Of a stretch of DNA of 54,421 bases, positions 16,663-24,052 are shown one piece after another. A program made the position numbers and the translations under genes. Within the stretch, counting starts at the first letter, position 1; every line of letters begins with the position of its first letter. The notes beneath the pieces are model-generated. The model had not been told where the DNA came from and did not search any database. It saw only the letters and a list, made by a program, of their open reading frames with translations. Source of the stretch: Verrucomicrobiota bacterium (GTDB lineage: Bacteria; Verrucomicrobiota; Verrucomicrobiia; Opitutales; Opitutaceae); the NCBI GenBank assembly GCA_018239845.1, contig JAFEGO010000021.1, forward strand, positions 1-54,421, in the 5' to 3' direction.

Positions 16663-18792
16663 CTATTTGTCCGTATTTAACATCAGATCGATCAGGCCGA
16701 AGTGAAGATCGCGATTCTCGTTGGGCAAAGTGGCGGCTTTCGCATCAGTGGAGAAATGCACTTCGATTTTTTCGAGTCCGTCGAGATGCAGAGGCAGCGA
16801 GACATACGCGGAAGCCGAGGAAAAGGCATAGTGGTGAGACTGGCCTCGCAGCGATACCGTCATATTGCTGCTCTCCGACCAGAACGACTGAAGCAAAAAG
16901 CTCAAGTTCAAGTCCAGCGAGGTCTTTGACGTGTTCTGAAAAACGACAACAGCGTCCGAACGAGCCCAATGATAGGGCTGGCCAGATGCAGTCGTCTCCC
17001 TCGGATAAAATCCGCTGACAAAATCGACGGTGACCGCCTCCAGCAGGGCAGGATTGCGGGTGGTGGAAATACGCGGGACAAGCTCGTAAATGGCATAGCG
17101 GTCGGGCAGATCCGTCTGCAACGGCTTTGCCCCAGCTGACTGCAATGCCGCGGCGACGGCAGCGTCTTGCCCCTGCATGCCGAAATGATCAATCCAGACG
17201 TGAGTGAAACCGGATTGGCGCAGGCGCTCGTAAAAAAGCTTGTTAGACGGAGAGCCCAGCAAGTTCAGCCAAGATTCATGTTTCAAGCTGAACTGCGGCC
17301 AGCTCCATCGCAGCGAATGGCTGAAGAGCGTGGGTTTGGCATGATCATACGACTCCATCGGGCCGTGGTCCCAGTCGGGCGGAAAGCCAGTCAAAGGCAG
17401 CATGAAGATCATGGAGTCCTTGGGCAGTGCGGTTTCGAGATGCTTTATCGAATGCCGGAGACGATCAGCCGCAGCGGCATTGCCGCCCAGCATGTTCCGC
17501 CATCGTGCCGAAACGTCTTGGTCGAAATAACCGAATACGACGAAGACAACGGCGACCAGGATCGCAATGCCTGCCTTGAAACCGGTTCTTGGCAGGATCG
17601 AATCCATCCACGACCCGAGCATGAACAGTGAAACAAAGCCGACCAAAGGGGCGACGCGATTGTAGGCCCGGATGTCCGCACTGACGAAAAGATTGAAAAT
17701 GGAGCCGAAAGCACCAGGCACACTCAAAAGCAGTAGAAGGAGAAGGGCAACGGCAGCCGCATTACGACGCATCCCATCACCTTCGCTTGCGCGGGGTTGC
17801 GCGCCGAAGAGCACAAACAGAGCCAGCACAAATCCTATTGCACCAATGGTGCCGATCTTAGCCGACGTATTCTCATTGGAGATGGGCCACGGAACTTCGG
17901 CTGACTTTTTCCCTGCGGCAGCCAGAGGGGGAATGGGAGAAAATTGGTCAGGCAATACCAAGTCACGGATCCGCAGGGCATAAAGCTCGGATTCGGCCGG
18001 ATTCTTGTAATCCATGTTGGGTGCTTTTCCGTGGCTGGACCAATGCACCAAGGTGGGGGCCAAGTTGGCCAAGGTGACGCATAGCAGCAGGGCGAGACAG
18101 AGCAAAGTACGCAGGATAGAGCGCCGGCCGTGTCCGCGTAGCGCTGCGATCACGATAGCTGCAGCGAGGAGGAAGCAGATAAAAAAGGTATAATAAATAT
18201 AACCTAGGCCTAGTAAGGCCGTGGCGAAGGCCAAACAGGCAAAGCGTTGGCGCGACAACGCCCCCGTCTCATTGGACAGCGTCAGAATAACAAGGGCGCA
18301 CGGCAAAGAAATCAGTGAAAATTCCAGCGAGAAATGAGCTACGTTGCGGTAAAAGGCGTAGGGGATAATGGCGAACAGCGTTCCCAGCGCGAAGGAGAGC
18401 GCGCGCCGAACGCCCAGCATGCGAAAGGAGGCATACGCAAAAAATCCGGCGAGGCAAAGACAGACGGCCCAAGTGCGGTTTAGCAGAGTGACGGGATCAT
18501 GGGTCGTAAACCGCAGGACCGACATAATGATGGTCTCATAGGTCAGGGTGGAGGGGAAGGCGATCAGGGGAAATCCGAAAGGCGCGCCCAAATAGGGCGT
18601 AAACCAGTTCCATCCACTTTGCAGAACGGCTTTGGCGTAGGTATAAGAATAGGACGCATCTCCGGTGAATTGTACGGGCACGCCGTTGAGCCAGCCTAGT
18701 CCACCAAGGTAACGACAGCTGATGATGAAAACGAGGACGATGCACGCGACTGATGTGGCGATGTCCTTATAAAGGGGTGTCCATTTTTTCAT
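16663..18792 (-). CDS. Polytopic membrane protein with C-terminal beta-rich domain, A/T-richer than neighbours
   Basis: The 709-residue protein has about twelve hydrophobic helices in residues 10-430 and an extracytoplasmic C-terminal region. The first loop contains VQFTGDASYSYTYAKAVLQSGW and LGAPFGFPLIAFP, the style of GT-C/YfhO-like membrane glycosyltransferases. The last 116 residues (594-709: GFYPRE, then HWARSDAVVVF, ending NRDLHFGLIDLML) resemble the domain found at the Wzt C-terminus and in the small protein at 28769-29323. The coding sequence is visibly less G/C-rich than the flanking genes, hinting at separate acquisition. The gene is the last of a leftward operon and converges with wzm. 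Sugar or substrate unknown. Confidence 0.8.
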   Translation of the reverse strand: MKKWTPLYKDIATSVACIVLVFIISCRYLGGLGWLNGVPVQFTGDASYSYTYAKAVLQSGWNWFTPYLGAPFGFPLIAFPSTLTYETIIMSVLRFTTHDPVTLLNRTWAVCLCLAGFFAYASFRMLGVRRALSFALGTLFAIIPYAFYRNVAHFSLEFSLISLPCALVILTLSNETGALSRQRFACLAFATALLGLGYIYYTFFICFLLAAAIVIAALRGHGRRSILRTLLCLALLLCVTLANLAPTLVHWSSHGKAPNMDYKNPAESELYALRIRDLVLPDQFSPIPPLAAAGKKSAEVPWPISNENTSAKIGTIGAIGFVLALFVLFGAQPRASEGDGMRRNAAAVALLLLLLLSVPGAFGSIFNLFVSADIRAYNRVAPLVGFVSLFMLGSWMDSILPRTGFKAGIAILVAVVFVVFGYFDQDVSARWRNMLGGNAAAADRLRHSIKHLETALPKDSMIFMLPLTGFPPDWDHGPMESYDHAKPTLFSHSLRWSWPQFSLKHESWLNLLGSPSNKLFYERLRQSGFTHVWIDHFGMQGQDAAVAAALQSAGAKPLQTDLPDRYAIYELVPRISTTRNPALLEAVTVDFVSGFYPRETTASGQPYHWARSDAVVVFQNTSKTSLDLNLSFLLQSFWSESSNMTVSLRGQSHHYAFSSASAYVSLPLHLDGLEKIEVHFSTDAKAATLPNENRDLHFGLIDLMLNTDK

Positions 18793-18829
18793 ACGAGGCG
18801 TAGGCGTACAGTCGGCGTGGCCGGCTGGG

Positions 18830-19531
18830 TTAGCGGCGGATCGAGCGGGAAAATGCCCACAGCTCCTTCAGCACGGCGAAAGCCGTGGTGAGTTTCACGG
18901 TGGAGGTACCCTGCTGGCGGTCGGTGAGCTCGACCGGTATCTCGGCGTATCGGATTTTCTTCCGGGTGATCCAATACACGATCTCCCCATCAATGAACCA
19001 CCCGTTCGAAACGAGTTTGAGCGGCTGGATGACGGAGCGCTTGTAGAGCTTGAAGGCGGAGTTGACGTGACGGACCTTCAGGCCGAGCAGCAGGCGGGCG
19101 AGCAGGTTATAGACGGCTGACTGCACCTTGCGAAAGGAGCTCTTGCGGGGATCAACCGAACGGTAGCTCAGCACGCAATCGCAGTTTGAGAGATAGGGCA
19201 GGGCGGCATCGATCGATTCGAGGGGAAACGGCTGGTCGGCCGTGGTCATCAGCACGAGATCCTTGGTGGCCTGCTGGAAGCCGAGCTTGAGGGCTGAGCC
19301 AAAGCCATTGCGCTGGGCCTCATGGACGGCGCGTACCCGCGAATCGGCGGCGGCCAGCGCCTGGCAGGTCGCGCGCGAGCCATCGCGGCTGCCGCTCTCC
19401 ACCAAGATGACTTCCCAGTCGTGAAAACGAGAGTCGAGGAACGGGCGCAGCACCGCCATCATGGGCGGGAGCAACTGGGCCTCATTGTAGACCGGCACGA
19501 TGACCGACAGACTGTAGGACGATGGCGTCAC
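18830..19531 (-). CDS. GT2 family glycosyltransferase (DPM1-like, soluble)
   Basis: The 233-residue protein is a single GT-A domain: LSVIVPVYNEAQLLPP at the N-terminus, then VILVESGSRDGS, in which the usual DDGS is ESGS, and LMTTADQPFP, where the DxD metal motif is reduced to a single Asp99. It ends with the region IPVELTDRQQGTSTVKL seen in polyprenyl-phosphate sugar synthases. There are no C-terminal membrane helices, unlike the homologue at 4770-5945. The altered acidic motifs leave metal binding uncertain. The start overlaps the stop of the acyltransferase gene by 4 bases. Confidence 0.85.
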   Translation of the reverse strand: MTPSSYSLSVIVPVYNEAQLLPPMMAVLRPFLDSRFHDWEVILVESGSRDGSRATCQALAAADSRVRAVHEAQRNGFGSALKLGFQQATKDLVLMTTADQPFPLESIDAALPYLSNCDCVLSYRSVDPRKSSFRKVQSAVYNLLARLLLGLKVRHVNSAFKLYKRSVIQPLKLVSNGWFIDGEIVYWITRKKIRYAEIPVELTDRQQGTSTVKLTTAFAVLKELWAFSRSIRR

Positions 19532-20019
19532 TTGCGGGTGGCCTGTCTTTTATGGATGTATGCCTTCAGCTCCTCCAAGCTAGGGAACTGCCGGAGTACG
19601 CGAGCGGGATTGCCCGCGACGATGGAGAAAGGCGGTACATCCTTGGTAACCACGGCACCCGCGCCAACGACAGCGTGCTGGCCGATGGTGATGCCCGCGA
19701 CGATCGTGGCATTGGACCCGAGGCTGGCACCATAGCCGACTTTGGTGGGCAGGTAGACGACCTGCCGGTCGGTCCGGGGATACAGATCGTTGGTGAACGT
19801 GGTGCCGTGGCCGATAAAGACTTCATCCTCCACCTCCACGGAGTCGCACAAAAAGGAATGACTCTCGACCTTGCAGTTCCGACCGATGCGCGTGCCCCGC
19901 GTGATCTCGACGAAGGGGCCGATGAAGGTGTTGTCGCCGATTTCGCAGCCGAAGATATTGACGAGCTTGTCGTCGAAAATCCGCACGTTGCGACCGAGTT
20001 TTACATCTGCGTCGATCAT
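19528..20019 (-). CDS. Hexapeptide-repeat sugar O/N-acyltransferase
   Basis: The 163-residue product begins at ATG 20019 (MIDADVKLGRNVRIF), two bases after the aminotransferase stop. The longer in-frame start at 20118 lies inside that gene and adds non-homologous residues. The chain is a left-handed beta helix of imperfect hexapeptides (CEIGDNTFIGPFVEITRGTRIGRN, then VGYGASLGSNATIVAGITIGQHAVVGAGAVVTKDV) ending with the conserved AGNPARVLR. It resembles WlbB/WbpD and QdtC/FdtC-type enzymes, which acetylate the amino group of a nucleotide-linked amino sugar. Its position directly after an aminotransferase supports N-acylation of the product of that enzyme. The acyl donor, usually acetyl-CoA, is inferred. 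Confidence 0.88.
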   Translation of the reverse strand: MIDADVKLGRNVRIFDDKLVNIFGCEIGDNTFIGPFVEITRGTRIGRNCKVESHSFLCDSVEVEDEVFIGHGTTFTNDLYPRTDRQVVYLPTKVGYGASLGSNATIVAGITIGQHAVVGAGAVVTKDVPPFSIVAGNPARVLRQFPSLEELKAYIHKRQATRK

Positions 20020-20021
20020 GG

Positions 20022-21134
20022 TCAGCGGTGGAAGAAGGCGTTCACCGTCGCGGCGACATGGCGCAGGGTCTCCTGCGGCAGTTCGGGATAGAAGGGCAGC
20101 GCGATGATATCGCGGCATACCGTCTCGGTGACGGGGAGATCGAATTGGCGGGTGAAGGCCGCCTGGTAGCCCGCCTGGCGGGTGGTGGGCTTGGGGTAAT
20201 AGACATTGGCCTGGATGCCGGCGCGCTCGAGGTGGGCAAGCAACTCATCGCGCTGCGATTTACAACGCGCAGCATAGACGTGAAACACGGGTTCCACCGA
20301 AGGGCGGATGGCTTGCGGAGTGATGAACTGCGGATCGAGCAACTGGCCGTAGAGCCCGGCCAGCTCCCGGCGGCGGGCATTCATGGCGTCGAGATGGCGG
20401 AGTTTCACCCGCAGGATGGCCGCTTGGATCTCGTCGAGCCGGGTGTTGATGCCGTCCATCACAAACTCATCCTTGTTGATCATGCCATACATGCGCTTCT
20501 TGCGCATGACTTGATCCCACTCGGCGCGATTGGTGGTGACGAGGCCGCCATCACCGTAACCGCCGAGATTCTTCGTCGGGTAAAAACTGAAGGCGCCGGC
20601 ATCGCCGATCGAACCGGTCATGCGACCGTTTACCTTGGCCCCGTGGGATTGAGCACAGTCCTCGAGGATATAGATGTCGGGTCCGACGATTTCGCGCAGT
20701 CGCACGATGTCCACGGCGTTGCCGAAGAGATGTACGGGTACGATGGCCTTGGTGCGGGGGGTGAGAGCGGCTTTGACCTTCGTGAGGTCGAGCAGGAAGG
20801 TGTCGGGCTCGATGTCCACAAACACCGGCGTGGCGCCCACATGGCGGATCGCGGAATAGGTGGGGATTGCGGTGAAGGGCGTGGTGATCACCTCGTCGCC
20901 CGGCTGGAGCTGCATCATCCAAAGGGGCATGAGCAGGGCGTCGGTGCCGCTGTTGATGCCCAGCCCGTGGGGTGAGCCGACATAGGCTTTGAACTCGCGT
21001 TCGAAAGCCTCGACCTCCTGGGCCAGGATGTAGCGGCCCGAATTGAGAACGCGCTCGATCGCGGGCATCAGCTCTTGCTGATAGGCGAGGAATTGCGGCA
21101 CCAGGTCACAGCGCCAGACGTTGGGAGTGTTCAT
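20022..21134 (-). CDS. DegT/DnrJ/EryC1-type PLP-dependent sugar aminotransferase
   Basis: The 370-residue protein is a full-length member. It shows GINSGTDALLMPLWMM (about 59-74), VDIEPDTFLLD, the PLP-phosphate and ring residues HLFGN (136-140) and ILEDCAQSHGA (Asp159), and the Schiff-base lysine Lys188 in SFYPTKNLGGYGDGG. It would transfer an amino group from glutamate to a keto-nucleotide-sugar made by the LegB-like dehydratase upstream in the operon. The next gene, an acyltransferase, would then acylate the amine. Position of amination (C3 or C4) is not known. The start overlaps the preceding SDR gene by 4 bases. Confidence 0.9.
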   Translation of the reverse strand: MNTPNVWRCDLVPQFLAYQQELMPAIERVLNSGRYILAQEVEAFEREFKAYVGSPHGLGINSGTDALLMPLWMMQLQPGDEVITTPFTAIPTYSAIRHVGATPVFVDIEPDTFLLDLTKVKAALTPRTKAIVPVHLFGNAVDIVRLREIVGPDIYILEDCAQSHGAKVNGRMTGSIGDAGAFSFYPTKNLGGYGDGGLVTTNRAEWDQVMRKKRMYGMINKDEFVMDGINTRLDEIQAAILRVKLRHLDAMNARRRELAGLYGQLLDPQFITPQAIRPSVEPVFHVYAARCKSQRDELLAHLERAGIQANVYYPKPTTRQAGYQAAFTRQFDLPVTETVCRDIIALPFYPELPQETLRHVAATVNAFFHR

Positions 21135-22084
21135 GAGGAGTGTTGGCGGACCCAGCTGATCGTGCGTTCCAGCGTGGTTTCCAAGGGAGCATAGGATACA
21201 GTTCCGAGGAACTGCTCAAGTTTGGTCGGATCCATCCGCGCACTGCCGGCATCGATGGATTTGATCTCCGCCGGCATCTCCTTGGTCACAGCCTGGCCGC
21301 GACCGGCCAGGCGGACGATGATCCGGGCCAGATCGGCGATGGTGACGTAGTGCCCGGGGACATTCAGAGGAGTGAAGCCTTTCCATGAGTCGAGACGGGC
21401 GGCGCGGAGCACAATGTCCGTGAGATCGCCGGCGTATAGTACGGACCGGCCGCGGCTGTTGCCGAAAACCTCGATGGTTTTGCCCTGCAGGGCATCGTGG
21501 ATGAAGCTGCCAATCAAGCCCAGGTCGGAACCTTTCGTGGGCTGGCGTTCACCGAAGCAATTGGGGATGCGCAGGCTCAGCACATCGAGCTTGGCGCGGC
21601 CGGCCATCACGCGAAAATACGATTCGGCGGCGAGCTTGTGGATGCCTTGGATATCGTTCGGCTCCATCGGGCTGTCCTCCCGCAGGGGATCGATGGCGGT
21701 GCTGCCGTACTGGCCGCGCGAGGCGAGGTAGATCACCCGGCGCAGGGAACTGGCGCGCAGGGCCTGCAGCAGCACGAGATGGGAGTCCGCATTGAGTTGC
21801 AGGTCGTAGCGCGGATTTTCCAGTGCCAGCAGATGGGCGGTCCACGCCATGGCGTCGATAACCAGCTGCGCCTGATCCAGCCGGGAGGACAGGTCGGCGA
21901 CTTCTGCGATCGGGCGGTCGATCAGCTCGACGCCGGCCAGGCCGGCAACGTGGCCGGCCTGGCCGCCGGTGTTGGGCAGCAGGCCGTCGATCACCGTCAC
22001 GCGCCAGCCCTGTTGTGCGAAGCCCTGGGCGAGATGCGAGCCTAGGAATCCGGCTCCGCCGAGAATTAAGACGTGGGGGGGCAC
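21131..22084 (-). CDS. NAD-dependent epimerase/dehydratase family (SDR) protein with Gln in place of the catalytic Tyr
   Basis: The 317-residue protein is an extended SDR with the Rossmann motif LILGGAGFLGSHLA (Gly9, Gly12, Gly15). The active-site lysine is present (Lys150 in IQGIHKLAAE), but the residue that is Tyr in the YxxxK motif is Gln146. I recall an SDR subgroup with a similar NGINK-type motif, so the variation may be natural rather than a defect. The start is a GTG at 22084, which shares one base with the TAG stop of the nucleotidyltransferase. The likely role is processing of the keto-sugar between dehydratase and aminotransferase, but the reaction is unknown. Confidence 0.85.
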   Translation of the reverse strand: MPPHVLILGGAGFLGSHLAQGFAQQGWRVTVIDGLLPNTGGQAGHVAGLAGVELIDRPIAEVADLSSRLDQAQLVIDAMAWTAHLLALENPRYDLQLNADSHLVLLQALRASSLRRVIYLASRGQYGSTAIDPLREDSPMEPNDIQGIHKLAAESYFRVMAGRAKLDVLSLRIPNCFGERQPTKGSDLGLIGSFIHDALQGKTIEVFGNSRGRSVLYAGDLTDIVLRAARLDSWKGFTPLNVPGHYVTIADLARIIVRLAGRGQAVTKEMPAEIKSIDAGSARMDPTKLEQFLGTVSYAPLETTLERTISWVRQHSS

Positions 22085-22800
22085 TATTTCTTGAGTTCGG
22101 CGAAATGCTGCTTGTAGGCGTTTTGGGCCGTCTCGTAATCGTTGATACGACCGATATCGAGCCAGTACTCCTTGATGAGGTGTTTGCCGACCTTCAGGTG
22201 CTTCGCCAGCATCGTCTTGATGAGGGAATCGATACCGAAATACTCGTTGTCCGGGATAAACTCCAGGGCGGCCGGCTTGAGCATGTAGATGCCGGCGAGG
22301 ATCTCCAGCTTGAGGTCGGGTTTCTCTTCCACGCCGGTGATATAGCCGTTTTCGGATAGGATTTTGCCGAACTGAAAGGGCGTGATCAATTCCTTGGTCG
22401 CGACGATGAGGTTGGCATCGGTTTTCATCCCGGCCTCGTGAAAGGCGGCGAAGTCCAGCGTCGTCAGGATATCGCCGTTGAGCATAAAGAAGGGTTCGGT
22501 CAGGAGCGAGCGGACCAAAGACAGCGGGCCGCAGGTGCCAAGGGGCTTTTCCTCCTGGCTAAAGGTGATCTTCACCTGATAGCGCGAACCATCGCCGAGA
22601 AAGGCCTTCACATAATCGGACATGTGATTGGTGGCGATGATGATGTCGGTCACGCCGAAGCGCTTGAGGCTCAGGATTTGCAATTCCAGTACCGAGCTTT
22701 CGCCGATAGGCAGCAGCGGCTTGGGAATGACTTGGGTAAAGGGATGCAGGCGGGTGCCCAAGCCTCCGGCGAGGATGACTGCTTTGCAGGATTTTAGCAT
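22084..22800 (-). CDS. Sugar-1-phosphate nucleotidyltransferase
   Basis: The 238-residue product starts at ATG 22800 (MLKSCKAVILAGGLGTRL). A longer in-frame start at 23010 is inside the upstream gene and gives no homology. The signature AGGLGTRLHPFTQVIPKPLLPIG is the nucleotide-binding loop of the NTP_transferase family, followed by FMLNGDILTTLDF (metal-binding Asp) and GVEEKP. The protein is shorter than RmlA and lacks a C-terminal hexapeptide domain, as in PtmE-like and GDP-mannose pyrophosphorylase-like proteins. It would activate the sugar that the neighbouring LegB-like enzyme dehydrates. Nucleotide and sugar identity are not determinable. Confidence 0.88.
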   Translation of the reverse strand: MLKSCKAVILAGGLGTRLHPFTQVIPKPLLPIGESSVLELQILSLKRFGVTDIIIATNHMSDYVKAFLGDGSRYQVKITFSQEEKPLGTCGPLSLVRSLLTEPFFMLNGDILTTLDFAAFHEAGMKTDANLIVATKELITPFQFGKILSENGYITGVEEKPDLKLEILAGIYMLKPAALEFIPDNEYFGIDSLIKTMLAKHLKVGKHLIKEYWLDIGRINDYETAQNAYKQHFAELKK

Positions 22801-22846
22801 GATAAGAAGGGAATGATGGATACTGCGGAACCGGCGGCGAGGACAA

Positions 22847-23845
22847 TCAGAGATTGTAGAGACCGGTCTTGTACCGGGCGAGATTTTGGGGCGAGGAAAA
22901 CCAGGCGATGGTCTTTTCCAACCCGCGCTGCAGGCCGTCCAAGCCGCCGAAGGCGGGTGTCCAGTCGAGCAGGCGGGCCGCTTTTTCATTGGAGGCAAGC
23001 AGGCGCTCAACCTCGCTTTTTTCAGGGCGCAGGCGTTGGTTGTCGGTTTTGATTTCGAACGATTTGTTCATCAGGCGGCCAATGATCAGGGCCAGGTCGC
23101 CCACGCTGATTTCATAGCCGCTGCCCAGATTGACCACCTCGCCCTCGATCCCATCGGCCAAGGCCATGCGGTGAAAGCCGCGGACCGTGTCGTCCACATA
23201 GTTGAGATCTCGGGTCGGAGTGATGGAGCCCAGCTTGATCTCACGCTGGCCGGCCGCGAGTTGAGTGATAATGGTGGGGATCACCGCCCGTGCCGATTGA
23301 CGGGGGCCGTAGGTGTTGAAGGGGCGCGCGATGGTGACAGGCAGTGAAAACGAACGCTGAAAGGACAGGGCGAGCTGATCGGCGCCGATCTTGGTCGCTG
23401 AGTAGGGGGACTGGCCTTGGAGGGGATGCTCCTCGGTGATGGGGACGGTCAGCGCCGTGCCGTAGACTTCACTGGTGGAGGTGTGGACCACGCGGCGGAC
23501 AGAGAGATCGCGCGCAGCTTGGAGGATGTTGAGCGTGCCGCGGATATTGGTGTCAACGTACGCGTCCGGCGAGTGGTAGGAAAAGGGGATGGCGATCAGG
23601 GCGGCGAGATGTAGCACGGTATCGCAGCCTTCCATGGCTTTCCTGACCCCGTGGGGATCGCGAATGTCGCCCGGAAAGACATCGAGGTTGGCCAGGATAT
23701 CCTTCGGCGCGGTATCAAGCCAGCCCCACGAGTTGAAGGAGTTATAATAGACGAAGGCGCGGACATCGTAGCCTTGGGCGACGAGGTATTCCGTTAGGTG
23801 CGAACCAATGAAACCGTCGGCTCCGGTTACTAGAATCTTCTTCAT
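22847..23845 (-). CDS. legB: NAD-dependent nucleotide-sugar 4,6-dehydratase, LegB-like
   Basis: The 332-residue product starts at ATG 23845 (MKKILVTGADGFIGSHLTEYL). The longer frame to 23950 has no family similarity. The Rossmann motif GADGFIG is at 8-14, the catalytic pair Tyr148/Lys152 lies in SPYSATKIGADQ, and TSTSEVYGT supplies Ser/Thr and Glu. Family-specific stretches ARPFNTYGPRQSARAVIPTIITQ and RLRPEKSEVERLLASNEKA closely match what I remember of LegB, the dehydratase of the legionaminic acid pathway. Here no NeuB/LegI-type synthase or CMP-transferase accompanies it, so the end product is more probably an acylated amino-deoxyhexose. It is the first gene of the block leading to 16663. 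Confidence 0.85.
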   Translation of the reverse strand: MKKILVTGADGFIGSHLTEYLVAQGYDVRAFVYYNSFNSWGWLDTAPKDILANLDVFPGDIRDPHGVRKAMEGCDTVLHLAALIAIPFSYHSPDAYVDTNIRGTLNILQAARDLSVRRVVHTSTSEVYGTALTVPITEEHPLQGQSPYSATKIGADQLALSFQRSFSLPVTIARPFNTYGPRQSARAVIPTIITQLAAGQREIKLGSITPTRDLNYVDDTVRGFHRMALADGIEGEVVNLGSGYEISVGDLALIIGRLMNKSFEIKTDNQRLRPEKSEVERLLASNEKAARLLDWTPAFGGLDGLQRGLEKTIAWFSSPQNLARYKTGLYNL

Positions 23846-24052
23846 AATGAGGCTTTGGTGGATAATGGGCAGAAGGCGGAGCCGACGTGGCTCTTGGCCA
23901 ATAGCATTACAATCAAGAAATTGGCAGTGAACGAGGAGAATGGAATGCAACCGGGAAATGGCGGCATAGAGGAGACGGATTCGGGGTGTGCTCCGTGGGC
24001 GGTGCGATGTAACACGGGTGGATAAAGCGACGCGATGGCTGGTTGCACGGAT

